Translations under genes and position numbers: made by a program
Notes under the pieces: model-generated
Told to the model about the DNA's origin: nothing
Databases searched by the model: none
What the model saw: the letters and a program-made list of their open reading frames with translations, nothing else
In this document: positions 45,700 through 56,029 of the stretch, piece by piece
How positions within the stretch are numbered: the first letter of the stretch is position 1
Layout: every line of letters starts with the position of its first letter
Assembly (NCBI GenBank): GCA_948474755.1
Contig: CAOLHI010002130.1
Location: 1-64,000 of the forward strand
Direction: 5' to 3'
Length of the DNA: 64,000 bases
From: Ctenosaura bakeri
Lineage: Eukaryota; Chordata; Lepidosauria; Squamata; Iguanidae

Positions 45700-45938
45700 C
45701 CATAGAGAGACAGTGTGTATAGTATTTTGAGTGTTGGACTAAGACTCTGGGAGACCAGAATTTGAATCCAGCTTGGCCCTGGAAACCCACTGGGTGACCT
45801 TGGGCAAGTCACACTCTCTCAACACCAGAGGAAAGCAGTGGCTAACTCAGTTTGAATAAATCTTGCCAAGAAAACCCTGTGATAAATTCACTTTAGTGTA
45901 ACTACAAATTGGAATTGGCCTGAAGGCATCAACAACTA
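45700..45938 (+). mobile_element. MIR/CORE-like tRNA-derived SINE, near full length
   Basis: Head 'gtattttgagtgttggacta', B box 'gaatttgaatccagc', core 'gaaacccactgggtgacctt' with 'gggcaagtcacactctctca', then 'aaatcttgccaagaaaaccc' and 'ctgaaggcatcaacaac'. This is the best copy for seeing the MIR-like core. Confidence 0.85.
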
Positions 45939-46062
45939 TCATGGTCTCTCAAAAAAATAAACAAGCAAGCAAGCAAACTTCTGGAGATTGCAGCATGTTA
46001 GGCTGGTGAACTGTTTCTTACTGAATCCTGCTTCCTTTGCTACAGTGTAGCTCCCTGGTCTC

Positions 46063-46091
46063 CCTTTCTTTCCTTCCTTCCTTCCTTCCTG
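46063..46091. repeat. (TTCC)n microsatellite
   Basis: About six TTCC tetranucleotide units. Confidence 0.9.
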
Positions 46092-46126
46092 GTTTTACAA
46101 AAAGTGGAATTTTTTGGGAAGACTGT

Positions 46127-46328
46127 GGCCGTTTCCACACTACACTGTTATAGTGCTATTATTGCACTTTCAACATCCTAAGGAATCCCGAGGTTTGCAG
46201 TTTAGGGAGGAGCATTTAGAATTCTCAGCCAGAGAGCCCTTTGGCCTCAGCAAACTACAAACCCCAGAATTCCACAGGATGTTGAAAGGGGAACAATAGC
46301 TCTATAACAGTGTAGTGTGGAAATGGTC
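46127..46328. mobile_element. Palindromic ~203-bp MITE, copy E
   Basis: Ends GGCCGTTTCCACAC and GTGTGGAAATGGTC, with arms and centre as in copy A. Flanks are tgt and tga, two of three bases matching. A CCTT microsatellite lies 35 bp upstream. Confidence 0.85.
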
Positions 46329-46374
46329 TGAGGCTGAACAAGACAGAATAACAATAACAAGATCACGTAAATTA

Positions 46375-46640
46375 CACGGCAAGTTCACAAACAAGCTCAC
46401 CGATTCTATTAAAACATAAAAAATGATTCATTTATCACTGAAAAAAATAAATTATCATATACCTTTGGCCAAAGTGAGTCATCTACAAAGATCTGATTGC
46501 CAAAAGCCTGGCTGAATAGAAAGGTCTCTGCCTAACAGTGGAAGTAAAATAGGAAGTGGCACCAGCCCAGGTTCTCTTGATAGGTTCTAGAGCTTAAGTA
46601 TAGTCAGCAGAAAAACATTTCCTTGCATCTCTCACAGATT
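46375..46640 (-). mobile_element. L2-like LINE remnant, minus strand
   Basis: 'cctggctgaatagaaaggtc', 'tctgcctaacagtggaagta' and the preceding A-rich stretch match the reversed end of the L2 ORF seen at 54.25 kb. Strongly decayed. Confidence 0.45.
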
Positions 46641-46649
46641 CAATAGATG

Positions 46650-48190
46650 TCCCTCTAATGGTAATGGGATTGAGAGTGACTTCCACTGAAAAGTCTAAAG
46701 AGAGAACAATATACGAGAGAACAATATATCCAATATATACTCAAATATGTCCAATGAATGGGCCTCATAGCTGGCATGCCTTGCCTGTTTTTTGGCAACA
46801 GAATGAACCACAGAGAAGGATATACAAAACAATGGACCTAGCCCTCGCACGTTTTTTAAAAAGTCATTTAAACATAGCAGAGCACTCTCGATTAATGCTT
46901 AAGGCTAGCAAGTATGGCATAAAAACCATTGTCCTTGAAAGACTCGGGAATCGGTTAGGTGATTAAGGGCAGATTGTAATGGTAAAACTTTATGGGTCAG
47001 AGAGGAGGAAGGTGATGTGGTGAACACAGCTTTCTGGAGGTCATTATTATGACAGTTCCCTATTTTATACTCAGCACGAAAAAATCTATTCTGATGAAGC
47101 ACAATTGGGAAAAGGTTGGTTCTGTTCACCCATGACATGGATGAAATTTAATTCTGTATGCTGAAATCAATGTGAATTTTGTTTCTGCGGTGGGAAGGCT
47201 TAAAATGCCATGTGCTTTTGCCAATGGACAAAATGTGGTGGATCAGCAAATCACTCAATCTACAAGATGTGAGTCAAAATCTAACAAAAATCCTGGCCAA
47301 ACCTCAGAGGAGTTGCAACGTTCTTTGCTTGAAACATTGGAGTGGCATCTTTTCAGTGCCAACACAAAGTTGTATGGGTTTGGGGATGTTGTAGTAGCAC
47401 ATAAGACAGTGTCCCATTGTGGAGAATTATTGGCATACCTAATCTTACAAGGGTAGATAAACATACTGCAGGAATGCAAACTCATTGAATTAACATTATG
47501 ATATAGCTTGCATTTTGGTCTTTATGGTTCTTATCAGTCTTTCTCCCTGGCCTACCCTATAGGCTTAGGGCGTAACACTACATTGAAAGAAAATGTTCTT
47601 TTGATGTGTATTGCTCCTCTTTCTCTACCTTTCTGTGATCTTTCTTGAAGTCCTACCATCTCTTAAATAATGCTAGAAAAGATAACTGAAAACTTTCACA
47701 AGAAGGGTGAGTAGAAAGCAGACTGGGACCGATCATACCATTAAAAGCCTTAACAGGTAGCAATTCAGATGCAGACATGTATCTGTCTATGCAGGTCACC
47801 CCACAGATACATCCCCACAGGGGGCAATAGGTAATTGGCTCTTTCCCTTAGCCATCATTCTGCACTGGGGTACAGTTGATAGACCTCAAAGTTTTTGTAA
47901 AGATAAGTAGAACCTGTAAACCTGGTGGCAACCACAGTTACCCTATGCTGTGTCCATCTGTCTTCTCTTGCTGCTTATCATGAAACAAAAACAGAGATCT
48001 CTTTTCCAACGTAAGACCTCCCTACACACACAGTTCTCCTTTTCTTTTCTTTCTAATCTTCCCAGTTCCACAGATCAATTTTTACTTAGACTCTATTCCC
48101 AAAATGAAACTTCCCTGTCCTATAGGAGTATTTCAAGCCCAAAGTAGTTCAAGATGAACTTCTAAGAGCAGTTGAAACTCAGCACGAAAG
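46650..48190. other. Unannotated stretch
   Basis: A small direct duplication 'gagagaacaatata' lies at about 46696-46729. Otherwise no gene or repeat is recognised. A 102-codon ORF at 46658-46966 has no domain. Confidence 0.45.
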
Positions 48191-48199
48191 AGTTCTTTC

Positions 48200-49020
48200 T
48201 TACGGTTGTGGGGACAAGTGGAGCTTATTCCAGTTGTATTGGAGGTCTGCATTAAAACTAGAGACATTTATGCATTTTGGGCATCAGAGAGGAATGAAAC
48301 AGGTTCTGCACATTTACAAAGGACGGCAGATCAATAAAGAACAAACACAACTGAAGATATGAAAACTACTTCTTGGGATTACAGCTTGTGGTACTCATCC
48401 TTATCCCAACAAGCTGTTTCAAGCACAGATAGCAATCACAAATTGATTAATCACACCTGTTAATTACATTTCACAAATAGGCAAAATTAATGTTTGATGC
48501 TGGTCTTAAGAAGGGATTAATTTCTTATAGATAAGCCAGGAAGGAGAGGAGGAGAAACACAGAAGATTGAGTGGGGGCAAGCTGAACAAACCATTTTCTT
48601 AAACAAAAGAATCCCATATATTAAAGGGAGTCAGATTTAAAACCAGTCAAATGCCAACCAAGATTTTGAGGACAGTAGTTATCTGGTTTGCTCCTGTAGT
48701 TTTTAACTGGAGACAGTCACTAAATACAGGCATTAATTTATTTGCTCTGTAAAGTTACTACTAGCTACTACTACCAGCTACTGCTATTAGTTATGACTGT
48801 AAGTACTACCATTTCAAAACAGCAATAAGGAAAAGTCACAATTCATGACATGCATGATTGACAATCTTAAAGTAGCTAGGAACAAGCCTGTGCTCTACTT
48901 AAACAGCAAATAGAAACATTAATTTCTCTGTAACCATTATTTATCTGTAAAATTAATGTATTGTCCACATTCATGAATTACATGATGCACACAGTTCTGA
49001 CTTTATGAAGAGCCCACACT
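48200..49020. other. Repeat-poor block, candidate conserved non-coding element(s)
   Basis: Two motif-dense segments stand out, 48260-48540 ('caaattgattaatcacacct', 'gcaaaattaatgtttgatgc') and 48820-48990 ('catgcatgattgacaatctt', 'tgtaaaattaatgtattgtc'). No mobile element lies between them apart from a degenerate TAC tract at 48757-48815. Confidence 0.4.
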
Positions 49021-49062
49021 CCCAAATATAGGACTTTTTGTCATCTCACTAAATTTTTTGAG

Positions 49063-49300
49063 GAGCTAATACAGTATAGTGGTCTGAACCCTGGACTACA
49101 ACTCAGGTTCGAATTCCCACACGACCGTGGAAACCCATTGAGTGGCCTTGGACAAGTCACACACTCTCAAACTCAGAGGAAGGCAAAATCAAATCTCCTC
49201 TGAAAATATCCTGCCAAGTAAACCTCAAGATAGGTTCACCTTAGGGTCACTAGCAGTTGTAAATGACTTGAAGGCACCCAACATTAACAATGACTACAAC
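49063..49300 (+). mobile_element. MIR/CORE-like tRNA-derived SINE, near full length
   Basis: A box region 'acagtatagtggtctgaacc', intact B box 'ggttcgaattcc' (49106-49117), core 'tggccttggacaagtcacac', then 'agataggttcaccttagggt' and the tail 'gacttgaaggcacccaaca'. Confidence 0.85.
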
Positions 49301-49616
49301 ACCAACAAGACTAAATGAAACTACTATTTTATTTGCTACATAAGGTACCGTTGTCCTTCAGGCATACGTCCTAAGGTGACATATGGATAACATAGAACTT
49401 CAGAAATATTTAGAAATATATTTACAAGCCTGCGCTTCCCTGCTGCTTTGCCAAACATGGCTCCATCATCCAAGAGAGAAGAGCCATGAGGCTCAAGAAA
49501 TACAATAAGAAGACTGTTCTCAATTCCAGCTCCTAAGCCCCACCACTTGAGGTGGTTGCCTCATTCCTGCTGAATAACAACATTGGCCTTTGATGTCACA
49601 ATGCAGAATATGTTAT

Positions 49617-49990
49617 TAAGGATGGGAAAAAATGTGCAAAAATCTTCCACAAAGTGGTCAAAAATATGTTTTTCAAGTGTCAAAAAACCTTGATGAGAAG
49701 AATCCTAGACTGGCAGGAATCTTTGCAGTTCAGGACTCATCCCGTACAAAATTGTCCGTGCAGAAAAAAAATAGTTTCTCTGCATAGAAATATTATTTTT
49801 GATACAGAAAATACTGTTTACCTGCACCAAACAAGCACATGTGAATTTTGCTCAGAATAAGTTCTGAATTGTGAATAGGCTTCACAAACTCTATGGTTTT
49901 TGGAGATTTTTCTTGCAGTGCGAAGAAAATTGCCAAAATTATTGATTACTTCTTTTGAGAGAAAAGTTAATGACAGATTACTTCTGTAGT
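49617..49990 (+). mobile_element. Unassigned AT-rich interspersed repeat
   Basis: Collinear with 33 kb and 59.9 kb: 'gatgagaagaatcctagact', 'ctttgcagttcaggactcat', 'ccgtgcagaaaaaa', 'acatgtgaattttgctcaga' and 'ctatggtttttggagatttt'. It holds only short ORFs. Confidence 0.55.
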
Positions 49991-50359
49991 CCGCCACGGG
50001 CTGAATAATTGACGACCTCAGAGCTTTAAGCATCTTAAAAAGGATCTGGGACAATGACAAACAGGCCATCCAATAGCACAGATTACCTGACTGAGTACAG
50101 ATTGGGTGCAGACTTTTGGGAAATTATGTATGTTTAGGCCCTGTTGAAATGAATGGGAACAAGCCATATTTTAAGTCCTGTTGTTTTTTTATTTTTAATG
50201 GATTGATTTTGTTTCATACTACCCACCCCCGGCGCCGGTCTGTGCCCATTCACTCTTGCCTCATTGTGGGTCCTCAGAATTCAGCAATATCATTCTTGAC
50301 TGCACTTCAGTGTCTGGCAAGCACCCTTAATCCCAAAGTAGTAAAAGGGAAACTGTAAA

Positions 50360-51160
50360 TTCAGCACCTTCGGATCCTAAATCGATTTTGTCTTCTTTTA
50401 CTGTAGCAGACAGCTACAGCAAATGACGCTGACTCTAGGGAAGAGACAGTCTTGACTTTTTACAGCTGCCTTTATCAAGTGAGGATTCGAGCAAGTGAGA
50501 GAACTGCATCTCTGGAATGCAAAGTTCTTAAGGATAGGAAATTCCTGGCATTCATTTTCTTATGATGCCAGCAAGAATGCGCCTTTACAGTTTCTCCCTT
50601 TTCTTCATCTTGTTTATTTGGTTTTTCAGGTTTTGTTTTCACTGTACAAAACAGAGACTTGCATAAGCGAGTGACCAAAAAGGAGATTAGGAACATAAAG
50701 CAAAGACTTGGGAACAGTCTGTTGATTATCACACAAATGACCCTGTAATTTTTTTAAAAATGTAACTGACTGCATACTCCAATGCACTGCAAACTGTGTA
50801 GTTTCCAGACGTGATGAACATAAATTTGTCTTCTTTCTTTCTTTGCCTACTTCAGACAACAAATAAGATTGTCCTATAAATAAGAACGTTCCTTTGGCAA
50901 TTAAATCCACAGCAAAATCTCACCCCGCTCCCATTGCACATAGATACATATATGCACCTACTTATAACCATTTGCTACAGTTCCTATGAAAGCAAGGTAT
51001 GCATTTTTATCATGGAAGATGAGGCATACGGTTGAATCTGCAGATGAGTTTGGTAGCATTGCTCACAAAGCTATTAAGGATTCAAATATGACCTACATTT
51101 TTACACATGGAGAAAGAGCCAGGAGTAAATAGTCCCTTGCCCCTTTAGCCTTTAAATAAT
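50360..51160. other. Repeat-poor block, candidate conserved non-coding element
   Basis: No repeat is identified. The segment 50380-50720 contains complex sequence such as 'taaatcgattttgtcttctt' and 'caaatgacgctgactctagg'. Minus-strand ORFs of 85-94 codons lack domains. Confidence 0.35.
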
Positions 51161-51330
51161 GATCTGTCATAAAGGATGCTAAGACAAACCCTAGCAGTAT
51201 TAAGGAACTGCTCTGACCAAATTTAGCAGTTGGAGCCTGAGTTCACTGCCTGAATAAGTGAAATTTTCAGTTGCATTTTCTTCTACAGTCCTACATTCAA
51301 ATGTTTTTAGGCTCACATTACGTCCACTAA

Positions 51331-51512
51331 GAGAGCTGGCCATGGTGTAGCTGTCCAAGTGTTGGCCTATAATCCTGGAGACCAGGTTTCAATTCCCAGC
51401 TCAGCCATGGAAACCCACTGGGTGACACACTCTCAGCTCCAGAAAACCCCATGATAGGTTGGCCTTAGGGTCACTGGCAGTAGCAAATGAATTGAAGGCA
51501 CACAACAAACAA
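51331..51512 (+). mobile_element. MIR/CORE-like tRNA-derived SINE with internal deletion
   Basis: Head 'gagctggccatggtgtagct', B box-like 'ggtttcaattccc', core 'ggaaacccactgggtgacac', then a jump over the 'ttgggcaagt' segment to 'actctcagctcc'. Tail 'attgaaggcacacaacaaac'. Confidence 0.85.
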
Positions 51513-51699
51513 CATGTCCACTGACCTGATGAAGAAAGATGTGAATTTTTCAAAGTCTGAGTTTTAAAAATCAACTCAATGAAACACTCATCCCTCCCTT
51601 CTTCCGGTAGTGAAACTCAATTAAGCAAAAAGTGACACTGGCAGAAATTTGTGGGCAATTCATTGAGATATGCAAAGACTTTTTTTTCATTTAGGCAGG

Positions 51700-51972
51700 T
51701 TGCTGGTTTTTAAGTTAACGGGCAGAAGGGTGTTTTGAATGTGGTTTGCTGTCATTTTATCTTTGCATCTTCCAATTATGTCTTAACTGTATTTTAAACT
51801 GTTTCAGTTAGAGGTTTTTTCAATATAAATCTCTGCTTATAACTGATTTTTTTTTTAAAAAAAATCTTTTGGAAATAAGATTTTATCTGGACTTCGTTTT
51901 AAATTTTTTTTGCAAGCCGCTTTGAGTTCCCTGGTGGGAGAAATTCAGAGACGAAAGCAAACAAACAAACAA
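51700..51972 (+). mobile_element. L2-type LINE 3' UTR and tail
   Basis: Ends 'gcaagccgctttgagttccc', 'tggtgggagaaattcagaga' and then '(CAAA)n'. This is the typical L2 terminus with a CAAA rather than AAAT tail. Confidence 0.7.
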
Positions 51973-52712
51973 AAATCTTAAATATGCAATTTGTATGTGA
52001 AGCACAGCGTAAGCGCTCCATCTGTAGCTATTATGACTACCTTGGCCTTTAGCCTACAGGCCATAGTTGTTAGGAACACCGCAACTTTCTTACTTTCTTT
52101 CTTGCAGATGAAGAATGTCTTTGCATCCTTCAAGTTGTAAATCAAACCCAAAACCTTTTTAAAGGTTAACAAATAATGGCATGAGTGCCTTCCAATTGGA
52201 ATAGATTGTTTGTTTGTTTCTTTAAAAAAAACTTTTGATTTGTCATACACTCATACACACCCTGCGAAATAAATAGCAAGTGACTGGTACAGAAAGTGCT
52301 GAACATGTCTTTATCTCCCACCTACATTGTGGAACTAAACAGAAACAATAAGTCACCGTACAAGACAAATAGCCCTGATCTGAAACTGTCGACCACAGCA
52401 TATTTTTAAAAATTTGTATCATGGTGGAAAGGATCTTCGAGGGCTGAATATAGAACACAGGTGCAGAGTAAGGATACAATTTCTAGATAATGAACACACA
52501 CATGCGCGCACACCCCTCTCATACACACTTTACACAATATGCACAAACTGTGATAGATGCATTTTCCAAAGTGGGCAAGGTGATCTTTAGAGAAAAAGGA
52601 ATGCTCCCTGGTCCAGTCTGTGAGCACCTTGACACAGTTCATTAAAAAAACACAGAATGCTCCTCTCATTCTCCATGGTGTTGGCACAGATCAAAGGGCC
52701 TTATCACTCTTA

Positions 52713-53135
52713 GGGCCTTATCACACTACACTGTTAACTGCACTGTCACAGTGCTACTATTCTACTTTAACTGCATGGCAATATCACATGGAATCATGGG
52801 ATTTGCAGTTTATAAAGAGGCATTTAGAATTCTCCAGTGCCTCGCCAAACTACAAATCCTAGAACTCCATAGGGTACAGCCAGGGCAGTTAAAGTGGAAT
52901 AATAGCGCTACTACAGTATAGTGTCATAAGGAGGCCATTTCCACACTACCCTGTTATAGTGCTATTATTCCACTTTCAACATCCTGTGGAATTTTGGAGT
53001 TTGTAGTTTACTGAGGCCAAAAGAGCTCTCTGGTTGAGAATTCTCAATGCTCCTCCCTACACTGCAAACCCTAAGATTCCATAGGATGTTGAAAGTGGAA
53101 TAATAGCACTATAACAGGGTAGTGAGGAAATCGCC
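52713..53135. mobile_element. Two MITE units fused head to tail, bounded by TTA
   Basis: Unit 1 (52713-52932) starts GGGCCTTATCACACTACACT and ends with 'agtgtcataagga'. Unit 2 (52933-53135) starts GGCCATTTCCACAC and ends 'gaggaaatcgcc'. TTA precedes unit 1 (52710-52712) and follows unit 2 (53136-53138), while no duplication is visible between the units. Just upstream, 'agggccttatcac' is also tandemly repeated at 52695-52707. Confidence 0.75.
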
Positions 53136-53157
53136 TTAGACTGAAACAGAAATTCAG

Positions 53158-53292
53158 GGATGGGCAACTTCTGGTCCTCTCTGGGTTGGATGCAGCACCT
53201 CAAATCTTTCTCCATCGGCTATGGTGACTAGTGCTGATGGGAGCTGCAGTCCAATAATATCTAGAAGTCCACAGATGGGAGTTTCAGGCCAA
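53158..53292. mobile_element. Short palindromic hAT-like MITE
   Basis: 'cagggatgggcaacttctgg', 'tcctctctgggttggatgca', then 'tgatgggagctgcagtccaa' and 'taatatctagaagtccac'. This is the familiar reptile element whose ends read 'ggggaacctg.ggccctccag'. Confidence 0.55.
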
Positions 53293-53344
53293 CAATATCC
53301 GGATGTAACAACAAGTACAGCATGGATATATCAAGAATTATTCA

Positions 53345-53545
53345 CCTTGTAGATTCAGAGGACATAGGAAGTTGCCAGTCAGTTGAATGGCTCATCTAAT
53401 TCATTATTCTTAGGAGAAACTCTCCTCAATGTTGGATTTCAGAAACAGGTATTTCCTAGATTTTCCCAGATATGCCAGGGGCAGCATCCAGGTTCTTTTG
53501 TATGAAAGGATACCCTCAACCACTCAGCTACAGTCCTTCCCTATT
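53345..53545 (-). mobile_element. tRNA-derived SINE, second type
   Basis: Read on the minus strand the head is 'ggaaggactgtagctgagtg' with 'gttgag' (A box-like, near 53518-53545). A degenerate B box region 'agaacctggatgctgcccct' and the tail '...caacttcctatgtcctctga' follow. The head resembles tRNA genes with 'gtagctcagtgg', perhaps tRNA-Ala. Confidence 0.6.
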
Positions 53546-53574
53546 TGTAAGTAAGATGTAACAGCCTCATTCTG

Positions 53575-53662
53575 CAAAGGTTATTGGACTGATGTTGGAT
53601 TGCAACATCCAGGATCCCTCACTAGTGGCTACAATGGCTAGAAATGATGGGAGTGACAGTCC
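53575..53662. mobile_element. Short palindromic hAT-like MITE fragment
   Basis: 'ttggattgcaacatccagga' and 'gatgggagtgacagtccagt' are the two mirrored halves of the same MITE centre as at 53.2 kb. Confidence 0.5.
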
Positions 53663-53689
53663 AGTAAGTAAGTAAGTAAGTAAGTAAGA
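53663..53689. repeat. (GTAA)n microsatellite
   Basis: Six to seven perfect GTAA units at the edge of the MITE fragment. Confidence 0.9.
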
Positions 53690-54073
53690 GGTAACAGCCT
53701 AATCTTACACTGGTTCTAGGGCTGATGCACACCCTCTTGCTAATCTGCATTCCTTTACTGGCTAGACACAAAGTAGAAACAACACAGTAAACACCTGTTT
53801 ATCATGCATTAGATGGATGCTGCTGACTGTACATAACATGCATATAGGAAAACTCACGTGCGTACCACCAAAGCTCACAATGAATGCTTTCCATGAGGCT
53901 AACATGTTATGCCTTCTTCGGGTGACCAGATGCCAATGCATCTGAAGCAGAGGTAGGCAATATATGTGAGTCTGGGGTCCAAATATCCCCAGAACCAATT
54001 GGGGAGGGATGTACATTCAGCTGCTGACACTGATTTTTGTGACAGTAGGGAAAAGTTCCTATATATATTCATT

Positions 54074-54223
54074 CTTTTAATGGATTGCTAAATGGTTTAT
54101 ATTCAATAGATTATTTAGTTGCCTTTCAAAATAACTTTTAACTCTTATATAAGAGTTAAAAGTTACTTTGAAAGGCAACTAAACAATCTATTGAATATAA
54201 AACATTTAGCAATCCATTAAAAG
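54074..54223. repeat. Near-perfect 150-bp palindrome without spacer
   Basis: The left arm (54074-54148) begins 'cttttaatggattgctaaat'. The right arm (54149-54223) is its reverse complement with three mismatches in 75 bp, and the centre is 'cttatataag'. The right arm continues into a reversed L2 3' region, so the left arm looks like a fold-back copy of it. Confidence 0.95.
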
Positions 54224-54400
54224 ACGGAAGATAAAAATTAACAAAACAGCACATCATTAAAAGCTTGCTGCAATCAGTTCGCAAAAGCCTATTGGAAGAG
54301 AAAAGTTTTTGCTTCCTGATGGAAGGACAAGAAAGAAGGAGCCTCTTTAGCCTCCCTGAAGAGGGAATTCCAAAGCCCAGGTATGTTCAATATAATATTC
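54224..54400 (-). mobile_element. L2-like LINE C-terminal remnant, minus strand
   Basis: 'catcattaaaagcttgctgc', 'cgcaaaagcctattggaaga', 'gaaaagtttttgcttcctga' and 'agagggaattccaaagccca' are the reversed terminal coding and 3' region of a lizard L2. A 71-codon plus-strand ORF over it is antisense to the LINE. Confidence 0.65.
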
Positions 54401-54639
54401 AGAGTCCAGAACCCTCCTCACCTCAAAACTTCTGCAGTGCCTGCTTTTGCTTTCACACATATGTGCAACCATGGCAATGAAACACTTGCATGTGTTTCCT
54501 TAATAGATCAAGGGGACAAGCCCATCCAACAGGGAACCTGAGTGTGGACCAGAGAGTATGCTTACTTTCCTGACTGACTAAGCCAGGTTCCTCAATTACC
54601 TTTCCTCAATGGCACATATTTGCAAACTTGTTGCTACAT

Positions 54640-54792
54640 TCTTGCTTTATACTTGGGTCAAGGAAGACACATCCCTGAATTTGCAAGACCTGAGCAGGGT
54701 GGTTGATGATAGGAGTGGCTTGGAATTCTCTCATCCATAGGGTCACCATAAGTTGAGGTTGACCTGACCGGCAGTTAACAGCAACAACTTTT
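54640..54792 (+). mobile_element. BovB/RTE LINE 3' end
   Basis: 'cctgaatttgcaagacctga', 'gcagggtggttgatgatagg' and the terminal 'accggcagttaacagcaaca' match the 4.8 and 29.2 kb ends. The short T8G10 run at 54808-54823 follows. Confidence 0.75.
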
Positions 54793-55206
54793 CCAAAATT
54801 TGGAGTTTTTTTTGGGGGGGGGCATCATACACTCTTCTCAGCCACAGAAGTAATTTCTCACATCTCTGCATCTCCTTCCATCACCATCTTCACCACATCC
54901 CAAATCAGCCTCACCAATCACTTTACCTTTGGCTTACCCTTGCTGCCACATTCACAGAACTGCTTCTCATCTCAACCCTCCAGGCAAGGGGTCAAGCAGA
55001 ACATCTTCATGTTAAGTGGTTTCCAGTCTGTAAACATGTAGGAAGCATGGAAAGTACCTTTTGCTTCCAGAATATTTCTATAGGAAATGTGGTAGCCAGC
55101 TATGTAGAGTATAGTATGAACAGGTAGAAAAGATGCTTTAACCTGTAAAAGTTCTCAGACTCAGTCCTTGTCATCTTCTCATAGGGCTGGTAAAGATACT
55201 AGTCTC

Positions 55207-55578
55207 ATACCCTCCAATATTTCACAGATCAAAACCGGGACACATATGGCCAAGCAATACTAGAGCGTGGCCAAAATGGCCAAAGTTATTAATGAGGAAG
55301 AACACACAAGATAAGAGAGGCTGTAGCAGTTTGCTTTTGCCTGAGCCTACTGGAAAAGGCAACATTCAGCCTCCTCCTCTTGTCTCACCCTTTGTGAGTT
55401 AATTGAGTTCAAACCACTTTTGTATTTTTAACTCAGTTTTCAGCAACTGAAGTAGGCTGAGGTCAAAGAGGGGAAAGCAGAAAGGGACAGAAACTGGGAC
55501 TTCCTAAAAGCAACTGGAAGAGTGAGACAACAGTGCATTAATTGAGATTGTACCCACCAAACTCAAGGTGGAGGGTAT
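55207..55578 (+). mobile_element. Non-autonomous hAT-like element, ~375-bp family, copy 5 (best ends)
   Basis: Starts 'ataccctccaatatttcaca' and ends 'aaggtggagggtat'. The flanks CTAGTCTC (55199-55206) and ATAGTCTG (55579-55586) match at six of eight positions, pointing to an 8-bp target duplication and so to hAT. The interior holds every family landmark, including 'gttattaatgaggaagaaca' and 'gtagcagtttgcttttgcct'. Confidence 0.75.
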
Positions 55579-55689
55579 ATAGTCTGAAAATCTGGAAGTT
55601 TCTGGTTGGCTTAGGATAGGGTGTACCTAGTCATTTCGGACTACTCTTTCATAACTTATTCTCTTTTGGTTCCCTTTCTATTCCTTATT

Positions 55690-55735
55690 GACCTCACAGA
55701 CTGGGGTTGGTGGGAGTTGCAGTCCAAAATATCTG
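55690..55735. mobile_element. Short hAT-like MITE fragment
   Basis: 'ggtgggagttgcagtccaaa' is half of the palindromic MITE centre. Confidence 0.4.
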
Positions 55736-55930
55736 GGAAATATCAGTATGACAAGGAGTATGGAAAAAGAAGATGGCACTGTACAGAACAGATTTATGAA
55801 TTTAGGCATGCATGAAAATTGCTATGGACTGGATACAGACTGGTTGGCATTTCATACTGATAAGTATGCCCCTGATTCATGGCTGGAAAGCCCTATGGTT
55901 TTTATTTTCAAGGGAAAAAATATCTGTCTG

Positions 55931-56021
55931 GCCCCTCCCTAAACTGCAAATCCCAGGATTCCATATGATGTTGAAAGTGGAATGATAGCGCTATAACAGT
56001 CTAGTGCAGAAATGGTCTCTA
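55931..56021. mobile_element. Right half of the ~203-bp MITE
   Basis: 'cctccctaaactgcaaatcc', 'caggattccatatgatgttg' and 'ctagtgcagaaatggtc'. Only the right arm is present; the left arm is missing. Confidence 0.75.
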
Positions 56022-56029
56022 TCATACCA

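Noticed and set aside
49063..49180. tRNA-like A and B boxes as a possible tRNA gene
   Set aside because: They belong to the head of a SINE; there is no cloverleaf and the SINE body follows. The same holds at 36.7 and 53.5 kb.
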